From IMG/VR virus record IMGVR_UViG_3300021090_000085, positions 1 through 28,734 of that record: a stretch of 28,734 nt of DNA; one strand, given 5' to 3'. The first letter of the stretch is position 1. Each line of letters starts with the position of its first letter. The stretch is from a virus. The notes beneath the pieces were generated by a model. The model saw nothing but the letters and a program-made list of their open reading frames with translations, was not told the origin of the DNA and made no database searches. Both the position numbers and the translations under genes were made by a program. This document shows positions 9,301 through 17,367 of the stretch, in pieces.

Positions 9301-10312
9301 GCAGAATGCCGCCAATACGATTAACACGACGCTTCCCCCCGCCTTATCTCAACCATTCCCTGTGCCGGGTACGGAGGCTTGGCGCGCGACGATGCTTGGC
9401 GTGCAGACGGACGCGCAGACGACGGCGGGCGTTATCTCAACCGCTTTAGGATCAGGCGCGGCGGCTTTGCCGGCGGTCGATACCAAAGCCTATAACGAAA
9501 GTTTGGGAGGCGCGCAAACACGCGCCCTTGAAACCGGCGCGGCGATCAGCACTTCTTTGCCGACGAGTATTGCTTTCGTCGCGCACGATCCCAGTATTCC
9601 GTTGTTCTCTAAATTGTTTAATGTCAACACTCTGCAAGTGCAGGCCGACGCCTTGACGACTTCACTTCGGTTAAAGGCCACGCTGCCGCCAATGATCGCT
9701 GCCGTAGCGACTGATCCTAATATTCCTTTATTCTCGCGTGTGTTCAATACGAGTATGACCGCCGTCCAAGCGGATTCTCAGACGACCGCCAATCAGATCA
9801 ACACGACGATCCCGCCGGCCTTAGCGGGCTTGGCGAATGATCCCAATCCGGGAAAATTCGCGTCATCCTACAGCGCCAGTATGAGTGAAATAGGCACATC
9901 AGCCGCAGGCGCGCGGGATGAAAATGTTAAACTCAAGAAATCGGTTGATGATCTGAAAAGCAAAACGATCACCATCACGACGATCTACAAAACGATCGGA
10001 TCGCCAGAAGGCGGCGGTGAAAGTGGCGGGGGAAGCGGAGGAAATCGCGGAGGCAGCGGGCGGCAATTCGGCGGGCCGATCCCGGCCATGCGCCCCACCC
10101 TCGTCGGCGAGGCGGGGCCGGAGTTGTTCTTCCCGGCGCACAAAGGATTTGTCATGGACAATAGCGACTCGACGCGCCTGATCGCCGCGCTCGAAAAGAT
10201 CGCCGCCGGCACGGGGCGCGCCGGCAACGCCTTCAACCTGACGGTCAACACGCCGGGGCAGGCCAGCGTCCTGCGCGACTTCGCCATGCTGCAAGCCCTG
10301 GCAGGAGGATAA
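6317..10312 (+). CDS. Tail tape measure protein, TP901 type
   Basis: A 1331-residue product, the largest of the window, right after the chaperone pair. The N-terminal 150 residues are Ala/Gln-rich and helical. A hydrophobic stretch (about 153-169) leads into the TP901-type core (about 172-370), recognisable by AGEFEKSMNLIVALTNTT, LAQGLYFVASSGFAG, GVSFEQVGASMATMTRIGLS and EEAATSLRG. Further hydrophobic segments lie at about 488-513 and 544-562. Coiled-coil-like regions follow, then three 42-residue repeats, a Gly/Ser-rich linker (about 1231-1250), and the C-terminal motif GGPIPAMRPTLVGEAGPELF common in tape measures. At about 0.15 nm per residue the tail would be near 200 nm. The upstream ribosome site is weak, which suggests coupling to the frameshift product. 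Confidence 0.92.
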   Translation: MADSVLNLILRASKTGTGAADAKRELQALAKEQEAANRAGMQATRAYLGMAQSLAQNASAANVTQQALGRLNTHMAAGRITTEQYAAAAQAAMLKTGQISPASLQAADSINKLNANYAQGKLSGEQYAQGLSNIQGRLAASTPFMERYGAALKSIALVGLGALAVGFVDAARTAGEFEKSMNLIVALTNTTKQEIGGMTTAVLEMSRATGKGPNELAQGLYFVASSGFAGAQGLKVLEASAKASAAGLGETKVVADAVTSTLNAYKMGVEQSTHVTDILINVVKEGKGEPAAFAGALGRILPIAAAAGVSFEQVGASMATMTRIGLSAEEAATSLRGVLSSLEKPGKQAQDALAGIGLSADDVRKSIRDRGLLITLQDMMERTQGNVETLGLIIPNIRALTGVLATAGSQGEEYARILGTMGNASGATETAFKTASETMEFSAKQTEASFDALKISLMQGVLPALKSVFDALNNLIGAFNALPDGGKQAIENLALIAIGTAPALIGINKLIGGVKGLAQEFKTFKEMTYTGDSVFKSLSALRTLEFGALAGGLLIIVTYLEKVGEAASASSDKLQEMAHSGDLFKQAAASTEILTHGQDRLKAALDGVNTSLIAGGREYADYRASIEATAKAAGYQIDAQGNLIKVTYGTAGAQTQLVQSNYELTDSAYKLAQAQAHVTEGAYGLKGPLDESNRALESQKRAADLAKAGLDGVGQSASEVASKQRDLALATASMTAGYAGAVSKEMKDYGAKQDELKTKAADLAKEISELERVQGRQVATSVKGTLTTNEVAAAQAKLAAVTEDLTLKQRKKNETDAEFNSRMAALQVNADKLTAKLGSGGMGSAIVDNSKKIGELKTKYDETTKAINENALAHDEAMKRIVLDIAMQQLATDGWTQTEINAFTQVAVKMGIFDQASADLTNNVLGATAALAQDGNIDVFGNRLSGALDNAAASAAMSAGIFASTIGVSMSALSEQAALHGGAAEASLNGIGTAAQNAANTINTTLPPALSQPFPVPGTEAWRATMLGVQTDAQTTAGVISTALGSGAAALPAVDTKAYNESLGGAQTRALETGAAISTSLPTSIAFVAHDPSIPLFSKLFNVNTLQVQADALTTSLRLKATLPPMIAAVATDPNIPLFSRVFNTSMTAVQADSQTTANQINTTIPPALAGLANDPNPGKFASSYSASMSEIGTSAAGARDENVKLKKSVDDLKSKTITITTIYKTIGSPEGGGESGGGSGGNRGGSGRQFGGPIPAMRPTLVGEAGPELFFPAHKGFVMDNSDSTRLIAALEKIAAGTGRAGNAFNLTVNTPGQASVLRDFAMLQALAGG
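9560..9937 (+). repeat. Tandem 42-residue repeats inside the tape measure
   Basis: Three units of exactly 126 bases start at 9560, 9686 and 9812. The first two match best (VAHDPSIPLFSKLFN against VATDPNIPLFSRVFN) and the third has drifted (LANDPNPGKFASSY). Two more degenerate units seem to precede them from about 9310. Tandem units of fixed length in a tape measure probably adjust tail length. Confidence 0.7.
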
Positions 10313-10313
10313 T

Positions 10314-12113
10314 ATGTCGTTTTGGAAAGTGAACGGAGTGGATTTTGACGCTTTGGGCCTGCACGTCTCGCGGGATTTCAGCGGGATCGGGATGCCGCCC
10401 GTGCAGCACAACTTTCAATCCTACGCGCTGCAACCGGGGGCGCTCTATCAGAACACCAAGATCCTGCCGCGTATCTTGAATCTGACGGTCGACCTGGAAG
10501 GCTCGAGCTATGCCAACATGCACACGCTGCATCAGGCGTTGTGCGCCATCTTCCAGCCGATCACGCCGTCGCTCACGCCCGAAGTGGAGTTCGAGTACAC
10601 GGGCGGCGCGACGGCGATTCATGCCAATTTCAGATACATCAGCGGCCTGGAATGGCTCGGCTATGTGGGCTTTGGGCAAACCGTCCCGCTGCAATTGATC
10701 GCCACTGATCCGTTCTGGTACGAGGACGGCACAGAGTCGCACGTGCTGGGTGGAAGCGAGATCGTGCTCAATGCCAATTATGGCCTGGCGCGTCACAACG
10801 GCACATGGTATTCGCTGGGAACGGGCTTCGATGCGCCGGTGCGCGCGCTGGCGGTGGACGCCGTGCGCGGGCGCGTCTATTACGGGGGGGCCTTCACCAC
10901 GGGCAACGGGATCACCTTGGACAATATAGGTTGGCTCGATCCTGACACCCTTACCTTTTCGCCCTTGGCAGGAGGCGGGTTGAGCTCAGATGTCTATTGC
11001 CTCGCCGTGGCGAGCAATGGGGACGTGTGGGCGGGGCACGCGGGCGGGTTATCGCGCTATAACTTTGCCACGGACGACTGGACTCACTTCACCGATGACC
11101 CGGTGCTGTGTGTGGCAATTGCGCCTAATGGGACGGTCTACATCGCGGGCGGCTTCACGTCGTGGCAAACCGTGACCGGCGCGGATTACATTGCGTCGTA
11201 CAGCGGCGGCGCCTGGCACGCGCTCGGCACATCGCCGTTCACGTCGGGGCACTTCCCGACGGGCAATCAAGCAATGGCTTTTTCGTCAAGCGGAGTATTG
11301 TATGTAGGCGAGTACATCGTCACTGGCACCAGCGTGGCGCTGCTGCGCACGTGGAACGGCACGACGTGGGGCAGTTCGATCGGCACGGCCGGCGCAGGGG
11401 CTAACGAAATGATCTCGGCGCTGTTGTTTGTGGGCAGCACGCTCTACATCGGCGGCGACTTGGGGGGCACGTTAGGCGGGGTGTCGTGCGCCAACATCGG
11501 GAGTTACAACGGCACGATCGTCTCGGCAATGGGGGCGGGCTTGGCTGGTATTTGCGCAAGCTTGACTTGGGAAAATGGCTTGCTCTATGCGGGCGAGGCT
11601 GCACCGGGCGCGCTGGTGAAATGGTCGGGCACGGCCTGGTATCCGATCGAGATTGAGATCGATCTGGGCGGCGACCCCAACGCCTTAGTCGTGGCGTCAC
11701 TCAACGGAGATTTGTTCACCGGCTTTTTTGCGGCCGGCACGGCCACCATCACAGGCTCAGGCGCGGTCACGCCGACTTCGGACGGTCCAGTGTTTCCGAC
11801 CATCACGTTGACGCTGGCCGCGAGCACGGCGCTGCTCTCATCGATCACGAATGAGACGACCGGGCACGTGCTCAACTTCACCTTGACGATTCACGCCGGC
11901 GAAACGATCGTCATCGATCTAAGCCCCGGCAAAAAGACGATCACGAGCACGCTGTACGGATCGGTCCTGAACACCCTCACGCCGGGATCAGACCTGGGCA
12001 ACTTCTGTTTGCTGGGCGGGGTGGAAAACTCGATCGCCATCGTGTCGGATAATCCGGCTCTCGTGGCCACGCTCTCAGCGCCCATCGCTCACCTGAGCGC
12101 GATAGGAGCTTAG
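10314..12113 (+). CDS. Distal tail protein (Dit) with inserted seven-bladed beta-propeller
   Basis: A 599-residue product with a strong AGGAGG site; it starts one base after the tape measure stop. Residues 1-150 are a Dit-type N-terminal domain: MSFWKVNGVDFDALGLHV, a ring-forming beta domain, and the closing TDPFWYED motif. Residues 490-595 are the Dit C-terminal domain, with NETTGHVLNFTLTI, AGETIVID and PGKKTIT. Between them (about 155-480) lie seven repeats alternating a W-x-S/A-L-G-like loop (positions about 162, 210, 254, 298, 348, 399, 438) with an L-Y-x-G-G-like strand (about 189, 238, 276, 329, 377, 424, 467). This pattern resembles Rax2/Kelch-like seven-bladed propellers. Dit forms the hexameric baseplate ring under the tube. 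The insert probably projects outward as a binding module, like the sugar-binding inserts of 'evolved' Dits. Confidence 0.8.
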   Translation: MSFWKVNGVDFDALGLHVSRDFSGIGMPPVQHNFQSYALQPGALYQNTKILPRILNLTVDLEGSSYANMHTLHQALCAIFQPITPSLTPEVEFEYTGGATAIHANFRYISGLEWLGYVGFGQTVPLQLIATDPFWYEDGTESHVLGGSEIVLNANYGLARHNGTWYSLGTGFDAPVRALAVDAVRGRVYYGGAFTTGNGITLDNIGWLDPDTLTFSPLAGGGLSSDVYCLAVASNGDVWAGHAGGLSRYNFATDDWTHFTDDPVLCVAIAPNGTVYIAGGFTSWQTVTGADYIASYSGGAWHALGTSPFTSGHFPTGNQAMAFSSSGVLYVGEYIVTGTSVALLRTWNGTTWGSSIGTAGAGANEMISALLFVGSTLYIGGDLGGTLGGVSCANIGSYNGTIVSAMGAGLAGICASLTWENGLLYAGEAAPGALVKWSGTAWYPIEIEIDLGGDPNALVVASLNGDLFTGFFAAGTATITGSGAVTPTSDGPVFPTITLTLAASTALLSSITNETTGHVLNFTLTIHAGETIVIDLSPGKKTITSTLYGSVLNTLTPGSDLGNFCLLGGVENSIAIVSDNPALVATLSAPIAHLSAIGA

Positions 12114-12116
12114 CCC

Positions 12117-13253
12117 ATGAGCGCCTCCGAACTGATCGCCGCCTCGGTCGAATATGACCTGCGCCTGATGACGCCGACCAACGAGCCGCTGGCCTCGCTC
12201 GACCACGCGCTGTCCTTTGAGTACACCAACGTCGTCAACGATGTGGGGCGCTGCTCGATCGTGCTGCCGCACAACTTCGATCCGGCGTTGATCACCAAGG
12301 ACAATCATCTTGTGATCTGGCGCAAGGCCCCATACAGCACCTTGCAGCAGGACTTTCACGGGCTGCTGACCTGGTGGAAGTGGGCCGACGACGAGCAAGG
12401 CCGCACCACGCTGCAGATCGCGGGGCCGTCGCTGAACACGCTGCTGCACCGGCGCATCGTGGCCTACGCGGCGGGCGAGCCGCAATCGTCCAAGACCGAC
12501 TACGCCGACGATATGATGAAGCAGATCGTCGGGGAAAACATGGGCATCTATTCCGATCCGTCCCGCACGCTGGCCGGCCTGTCCATGTTCGCCGACGAGA
12601 GCGCCGGGCCGCTGCTCAGCAAGGGCTTTGCCTGGGAGAACGTGCTGGACATCCTGAAAAAGATCGGGGATGCCACGCGCGCGATGGGCAGTGAAATTTT
12701 CTTCGCCTTGAAACCGATGGAGCCGGGGTTGTATTTTCACTTCTACACCTACCCCGGCCAGCCGGGCACCGACCGGCGCAGCACGTCGGCCGCGCCGCTG
12801 CTGCTGTCGAAAGAAATGGGCAACCTGCGCACGCCGTCGCTCACCGTGGACTATGACGCCGAAGAGAATTTCATCTACGGAGCCGGACGCGGGGAGGGCT
12901 TGCTGCGCCGCGTCGTGACGACGGAAGACACGACGCGCAGCGGGGCCAATCCGATGGCGCGCAGCGAAGGCTTTGCCGACGCGCGCAACGAGGCCGATAG
13001 TGACGCCAGCGTGCTCGCCGCGGCGCAAGCGGCCCTGACGGCGGGCCGGCCGGTGATCCGCTTTGAAGGCTCGATCATCGACCAGCCGGGGTCGCGCTAC
13101 GGGCTGGATTGGATCGTAGGCGATCGCGTCACGGCGAGTTACGCCGGCATGACGTTTTACGATTGCCTGATCCGATCGGTGCACGTGAGCGTGAACGATC
13201 AAGGCGCGGAAACGATCGATGCCAAACTGGAATGGGCCAATGCCACCGAATGA
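12117..13253 (+). CDS. Baseplate hub / tail protein, Gp37-like (ReqiPepy6 type)
   Basis: A 378-residue product with AGGAG before the ATG. The N-terminal pattern (LASLDHALSFEYTNVVNDVG, IVLPHNFDPALI) and the central WWKWADDEQGRTTLQIAG and GLSMFADESAGP stretches fit the Siphovirus Gp37-like tail family, which resembles the gpD/Tal hub fold. The C-terminal half ends in short beta strands (VGDRVTASYAGMTFYDCLIR). The place after Dit and before the fibres matches the baseplate hub or tail-associated protein. No peptidase or lysozyme motif is visible, so it is probably purely structural. Confidence 0.7.
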   Translation: MSASELIAASVEYDLRLMTPTNEPLASLDHALSFEYTNVVNDVGRCSIVLPHNFDPALITKDNHLVIWRKAPYSTLQQDFHGLLTWWKWADDEQGRTTLQIAGPSLNTLLHRRIVAYAAGEPQSSKTDYADDMMKQIVGENMGIYSDPSRTLAGLSMFADESAGPLLSKGFAWENVLDILKKIGDATRAMGSEIFFALKPMEPGLYFHFYTYPGQPGTDRRSTSAAPLLLSKEMGNLRTPSLTVDYDAEENFIYGAGRGEGLLRRVVTTEDTTRSGANPMARSEGFADARNEADSDASVLAAAQAALTAGRPVIRFEGSIIDQPGSRYGLDWIVGDRVTASYAGMTFYDCLIRSVHVSVNDQGAETIDAKLEWANATE

Positions 13254-14778
13254 GATGGATCCGCTGCTGCGCAATATCGCGGGCATGAAGCGCGAGATCG
13301 AGCGCCTCAAGCGCGTCGAGAGTATCGGCGACGCCGTGCCAGGCGGCGGGGGCGGCGGCGTGACGCTGGGTAACAACATCTATCTGTGGCCGTGTGACGG
13401 CGGGCCGATCGTGCAGTACGCGCCAAACGAGGCGGGGCTGACGACGGCCTTGAGCGCCGCCGTAACGGGTGATAGCGTGATCTTGCCTTCGATCGCCATT
13501 GCACTGACGGCGGGGATCAGCGTGCCGGCGGGCGTGGCGCTCGTTGGCATCAGCCACAATGCGCTGCTTTCATTCAGTGGATTCAGCGGGACAGCCATCA
13601 CACTATCCGAAGGTTCTCTGGTAGAGGGCTTCGCTGTCGATATGGTGAGCAACGGCACGACGGCGATCGGGATCAATGCCGAAGTTGCCGATGCAGTTGT
13701 CAGCGATATGGATGTAACCGCCTCGGGGGGGAGCACCACGAATATAGCGATCGGCGCTGGCGTGACTATTGTGCAAGACGAAATATGGGTAGCGGGTGGA
13801 AATGAGACTACCCATGCTGATCCTTTTATCGTGTGGTCGAACTATACCAGAAACGGCGCGCGTGTGTGGGAGTCCGTTGCGTCAATTCCTGCCGGAACTT
13901 TGCTTGAATTTGTAGTCGCCGATGACGGATCTGCAATTTACGCTATGTTCGAATTAGCACCAACCCAGCAGGCCATTTATCGCTGTCTCAACCCGAAAGC
14001 CTCTTCGCCGACGTGGACGGCAATCGCTTATGACGGATTTGACACGGGCATTGGCGAAATTGTAACTTACTTCGATTACACATTAGGGCCCATGACGATC
14101 AGCGGAACAACATTGATCACGACGGCGAGTGTCGCACCAGGGCCGCATGAATGGGTATATGGCGAGTACAACGGGCACGCCTGGACGTGGACATCAGAAG
14201 CAAACGCAAATATGTTTCGACCGCCAGCGGTCGGGTTTGATTCATGGTGTGATTCTTCTTTGCAGTTGTTTGACGGAAACCACAATTTTATCGAGACGTT
14301 TCCTTTTACTACTGTCGGGCCTAGTGGTGAGATTTGGCATCGCACGGGGGGTTATCGGTACGTTAAAATGGCCGCGGCGGGGCGGGTCATTCTAAGGATT
14401 GCGACTGTTTCAAGTATCGACTTGGGAGCTTGGTCGGGCCAGATGGATCTCATGACGCGCGTGCGCGGCGCACATGCGGGGCCACAAGTGTACTGCGTGA
14501 GCGGCAGCGATGCGGGGTTATATCTCTCAGACGATGGAACGACGTTTTCAAACATTGCGACATGGGCGGCGGGTTGGATAGAAGATGACAGACGGGCAGG
14601 CGGGGGAAATTTGATTTGGATTCCGATCAGCATCGCCAATGGCGCAACGATGGGCAGGCAGTATGATCGAGCGGGCAATATAGTAGACGACTTAACAGGC
14701 ACGGGTGCTAGTGGGTTCTGGACCGCCGCAGGTGCGACGGAAAAAAACATCGTCGGTATTGGAATCGTCTATGTCTGA
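13240..14778 (+). CDS. Tail fibre / baseplate-attached adhesin with beta-helix-like domain
   Basis: About 512 residues from ATG 13240 (MPPNEMDPLL). ATG 13219 and ATG 13255 are alternatives, and no ribosome site clearly decides. The N-terminus is a short charged helix (NIAGMKREIERLKRVE), probably a coiled-coil anchor, then a Gly linker (GGGGGG). A region about 60-180 has beta-helix-like character (SVPAGVALVGISHNALLSF and GSLVEGFAVDMVSN), as in pectate-lyase-fold fibres. The rest is beta-rich, with aromatic loops and a WTWTSEANAN-like segment. The role is inferred from position right after the hub and from composition. Enzyme activity cannot be judged. The stop overlaps the next start by eight bases. 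Confidence 0.65.
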   Translation: MPPNEMDPLLRNIAGMKREIERLKRVESIGDAVPGGGGGGVTLGNNIYLWPCDGGPIVQYAPNEAGLTTALSAAVTGDSVILPSIAIALTAGISVPAGVALVGISHNALLSFSGFSGTAITLSEGSLVEGFAVDMVSNGTTAIGINAEVADAVVSDMDVTASGGSTTNIAIGAGVTIVQDEIWVAGGNETTHADPFIVWSNYTRNGARVWESVASIPAGTLLEFVVADDGSAIYAMFELAPTQQAIYRCLNPKASSPTWTAIAYDGFDTGIGEIVTYFDYTLGPMTISGTTLITTASVAPGPHEWVYGEYNGHAWTWTSEANANMFRPPAVGFDSWCDSSLQLFDGNHNFIETFPFTTVGPSGEIWHRTGGYRYVKMAAAGRVILRIATVSSIDLGAWSGQMDLMTRVRGAHAGPQVYCVSGSDAGLYLSDDGTTFSNIATWAAGWIEDDRRAGGGNLIWIPISIANGATMGRQYDRAGNIVDDLTGTGASGFWTAAGATEKNIVGIGIVYV

Positions 14779-15484
14779 GCCATTGATCCGCAATACCCGT
14801 GCGACCGCCACGGGAACAGACGCCATTGGTATCCAAATTGTCGAGCGAGCCGCCATATGCAACAGCACAGCGCGCGGCGACGTGAGCGATCTAACGCTCG
14901 ATGCCGGCGCGGAATTAAGAGCGGATAATGTAGATTATCGGAACTCAACATTTGGCGCAGGCGCGATGATCGAGCCGCTGCGCGGCGATCGAGCCGTGTG
15001 GGATGTGGACGGCTACGCCGATCGGCACGCCAGCGACATTGATGATGCGAGTTACATTTATCACCTCGGACCCGGCCAGGCGGCGCTGCTGCACGACCCG
15101 GTAACGCTGGGGGCAGGGAGTGACGCGGCACTGGCACTAATCGGGCAAGAATTGACGCTGACGCTGCCCGCTGAACATGACCCAGTAACGCTGGGAGCGG
15201 GAAGTGATGCAGCCCTTTCCATCAGCGGTCAAGAGTTGACGCTGGCCGATGTGCTGACGCCGACAGAACACACGGCGATCGGAAACTCATCGCCTCACCA
15301 CGCGCCAGTGACATTGGGCGGTGGAAGTGATGCGGCGCTGGCGTTGAGTGGTCAGGAGTTGACGCTGACACTACCTAGTAGCGGGAAATATCGGCAATTC
15401 ACCTACACAGTCAGCGGCGGAGATTTTACATTCATCATCGACGGTGCAGGAAATCCGGTAATGGCGCTGCAAGATTTGGAGTGA
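14771..15484 (+). CDS. Tail fibre protein with DPVTLGAGSD repeats
   Basis: A 237-residue product (start MSEPLIRNTRATATG) overlapping the previous gene by eight bases. Its middle contains three copies of a H-D-P-V-T-L-G-x-G-S-D-A-A-L-x-x-x-G-Q-E-L-T-L unit (starting at 15092, 15176 and 15299). These look like repeating beta-strand pairs of a fibrous shaft. The C-terminal 40 residues (QFTYTVSGGDFTFIIDGAG) form a separate beta-rich tip. Repeats of this form occur in phage fibres. No catalytic motif is visible. Confidence 0.65.
   Translation: MSEPLIRNTRATATGTDAIGIQIVERAAICNSTARGDVSDLTLDAGAELRADNVDYRNSTFGAGAMIEPLRGDRAVWDVDGYADRHASDIDDASYIYHLGPGQAALLHDPVTLGAGSDAALALIGQELTLTLPAEHDPVTLGAGSDAALSISGQELTLADVLTPTEHTAIGNSSPHHAPVTLGGGSDAALALSGQELTLTLPSSGKYRQFTYTVSGGDFTFIIDGAGNPVMALQDLE
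15092..15376 (+). repeat. Three fibre-shaft coding repeats
   Basis: Units start at 15092, 15176 and 15299, with intervals of 84 and 123 bases. The third is offset by an insert coding for VLTPTEHTAIGNSSPH. The DNA has diverged more than the protein, for instance in the GACCCGGTAACGCTGG and GACCCAGTAACGCTGG forms, so the copies are old or held by selection on the protein. Confidence 0.75.
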
Positions 15485-15487
15485 AAG

Positions 15488-16180
15488 ATGGCAGGCACAA
15501 ACTTTGAAGATTTGATTCTACGCGACATTACAGCGAATCGGCCAGCGGCAGGCGTGCCCGGTCGTCTCTTCTATGATACAACCCTGAGCAAACTTGAGCG
15601 CGACAATGGCGCATCGTATGACGACGTAGCCGAAACAGCAGGCGGAGCTGGCAGCGATACGACCGCGATCCATGACAATGCAGCAAGTGAGATCAGCGCT
15701 GTTGCGCCCAAAGCGACGCCCGTCAGCGGCGATTATTTGCTGATTGAAGACAGCGCCGATAGCAACAACAAGAAGCGCATAACCATCGGAACTCTTCCGG
15801 CAAGCGGCGTGGGGCTAGTATCCACCCTGATGTTTACGATCGACGGCGGCGGTAGCGAGATTGCTGACGGCGTGAAAGGCGACATGCTGGTAGACTTCGC
15901 CTGCACAATCAATGCCTGGACGCTCTTGGCGGATGCCAGCGGAGCGATTAAGGTCGATATATGGCGGGACACCTACGCCAACTATCCGCCGACCGACGCC
16001 GATAGTTTGACAAACGCTCACGAGCCAGAGATTGCTGCTAGCGGAGTAAACGCGCAGGATACCAGCTTGGGTGATTGGACTAGCACAGCAATTGTCGCGG
16101 GCGACATCCTGCGCTTCAACGTGGATTCGGCCACGACCATCACGCGCTGCCTCGTGGCGCTGAAAGTGACACGGACATGA
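15488..16180 (+). CDS. Tail fibre tip protein
   Basis: A 230-residue product starting four bases after the previous stop. The N-terminus has the pattern ITANRPAAGVPGRLFYDTT-x-x-L-E-R-D-N-G, seen at the start of many phage fibre or adhesin modules. The C-terminal half (FTIDGGGSEIADGVKGDMLV, then a DIWRDTYANYPPTDADS motif and LRFNVDSATTITRC) is a common beta-sandwich tip domain of fibres and probably binds a receptor. It overlaps the next gene by ATGA, so expression is coupled to the discoidin protein. Confidence 0.7.
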   Translation: MAGTNFEDLILRDITANRPAAGVPGRLFYDTTLSKLERDNGASYDDVAETAGGAGSDTTAIHDNAASEISAVAPKATPVSGDYLLIEDSADSNNKKRITIGTLPASGVGLVSTLMFTIDGGGSEIADGVKGDMLVDFACTINAWTLLADASGAIKVDIWRDTYANYPPTDADSLTNAHEPEIAASGVNAQDTSLGDWTSTAIVAGDILRFNVDSATTITRCLVALKVTRT

Positions 16181-17052
16181 GCGAATTGCGAGGCAGTGCT
16201 ACACTGACGGTTAGCGGAGAATATGACGGATCATATCTTAAGGCGAACGCGGTCGATGGGAATACATCAACAGAATGGGCGTGCTCAAGCCAAGGAAGCG
16301 CCGCATGGATACAATTTGACTGGGGGTCGCCTGTAACGATTAGAGAAATTCGGTTGTTAGCGAGACCGGGGGACGTGTGGGGTATCCCAAAATTTACATT
16401 TAGTGACGCAAGCTATGCGGCTGGTATACCCCCGCTTAATGCAGCCGGAGATGTCACCTACGTTTTGCTTTGTCCGAAGACAACGACGTCGCTTAGAATC
16501 AGCGTCGAAACCGATCAAATTTCTGGCTACGCAACAGCCGCGGGATCAAATACCGGATTCAAGGAAATCTATATTAATGATGCCTATTCTGGAACGCCGC
16601 CCTCTACCGATTTAACAGTACCCAGCTATCTGTCGGCAATCGGTTCGACCGTTGCATACTCAAAATGGTTAGTTTTAGATGGCAACACCGGCAATGAATG
16701 GGCCAGCAACAGTGCGGGTTCCGGCGCGTGGATCCAGTGGAACTATACTGCCGCGGTGTATATCGAGTCAATCCAATTGCGCGATCGATCTGGTGGTGAA
16801 CGTTGGGGCTATCCGCGTTTCACTTTCGACGATGCGTCTTACGAGGATGGCGGTGTGGTCGTGGGCCAAGGCGGCTACACGACTTACACGCTTGCCATCC
16901 CCAAAACATCAACCTCATTGCGTGTATCCATTGCTTCGGGATCGTCAGGGAGCAATATCGGATTGGCTGAAGCAATTGTCACGGGCAACGTCACGCCGCC
17001 AGGCGGAGGCGGGGCGCGCATCAATGCCACGGGCGTACAGGTGGTGGGCTGA
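16177..17052 (+). CDS. Tandem discoidin (F5/8 type C, CBM32-like) adhesin
   Basis: A 291-residue product with two homologous domains of about 130 residues (about 2-135 and 145-273). Each has the discoidin pattern: A-x-D-G-N-T-x-x-E-W-A near the start (NAVDGNTSTEWACSS; LVLDGNTGNEWASNS), then G-A-W-I-Q-F/W, I-R/Q-L-x-x-R and a GFKEI or GLAEA end. A Gly/Pro-rich tail (TPPGGGGARINATGVQ) follows. Discoidin domains bind galactose-type sugars or other surface ligands. It is the last gene of the tail operon, so an auxiliary receptor-binding protein of the tail tip is the best reading. No signal peptide is present, which agrees with virion incorporation. Confidence 0.75.
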   Translation: MSELRGSATLTVSGEYDGSYLKANAVDGNTSTEWACSSQGSAAWIQFDWGSPVTIREIRLLARPGDVWGIPKFTFSDASYAAGIPPLNAAGDVTYVLLCPKTTTSLRISVETDQISGYATAAGSNTGFKEIYINDAYSGTPPSTDLTVPSYLSAIGSTVAYSKWLVLDGNTGNEWASNSAGSGAWIQWNYTAAVYIESIQLRDRSGGERWGYPRFTFDDASYEDGGVVVGQGGYTTYTLAIPKTSTSLRVSIASGSSGSNIGLAEAIVTGNVTPPGGGGARINATGVQVVG

Positions 17053-17148
17053 CCAATAACAGCGCCACTCCGATGAGCGCCATAGGCCACGCGGCGCCGA
17101 CTTGCCACATGAGCGCAACGCACAACCAGGAGATCGGGATTAGCAACA

Positions 17149-17250
17149 ATGATAAAACGCGCGCAGAAAATCTTCGTGTTCTTTTTGGCGGCGCTGCTGG
17201 CGGGCATTACGCTGGCGTATTTTTTGGTGGGGATGCTGGCGGGGAAGTGA
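17149..17250 (+). CDS. Possible 33-aa single-TM protein
   Basis: A 33-residue frame (MIKRAQKIFVFFLAALLAGI...) with a basic N-terminus and one hydrophobic segment of about 22 residues, ending in GMLAGK. It follows the last fibre gene by about 100 bases, where lysis genes often lie. A weak GGGAT precedes the ATG; AGGAG is too far away (about 16 bases). On the opposite strand the same region also encodes a hydrophobic frame, so hydrophobicity alone is not proof. It could be a small holin-like protein or chance. Confidence 0.35.
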   Translation: MIKRAQKIFVFFLAALLAGITLAYFLVGMLAGK

Positions 17251-17262
17251 CCTCACCCCCCA

Positions 17263-17367
17263 CACTCCCGCAAGGAGCGCGGGACCTGCGGCCTCTCCTA
17301 AATGGAGAGGGGAGGCGCTACGCGCACCCGGGAGCGCCAAGCGTCTCGCCCCTACGGGGATACGAGA
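17263..17367. repeat. Cluster of perfect hairpins, interspersed-repeat type
   Basis: Several perfect inverted repeats lie back to back: CCTCTCC-taaat-GGAGAGG (17292-17310), GGCGCT...AGCGCC (17314-17319 and 17333-17338), and TCTCG-CCCC-tac-GGGG-ata-CGAGA (17344-17367). None is followed by a T-run, so they are not classical terminators. The style resembles multi-copy intergenic repeats of some bacterial chromosomes. They lie where the + strand tail operon meets the minus-strand operon and could also act as a convergent transcription barrier. Confidence 0.6.

Noticed and set aside
12075-13379. 434-residue minus-strand frame
   Set aside because: Antisense shadow of the Gp37-like gene, which has a family pattern and proper spacing.
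17040-17160. Hydrophobic 42-residue minus-strand frame (two TM-like stretches)
   Set aside because: No ribosome site and only a TTG start; the hydrophobicity arises opposite another frame. The orphan promoter at 17505 faces it, so it is noted but not called.
17292-17310. Intrinsic terminator
   Set aside because: The stem is perfect but no T-run follows on either strand.
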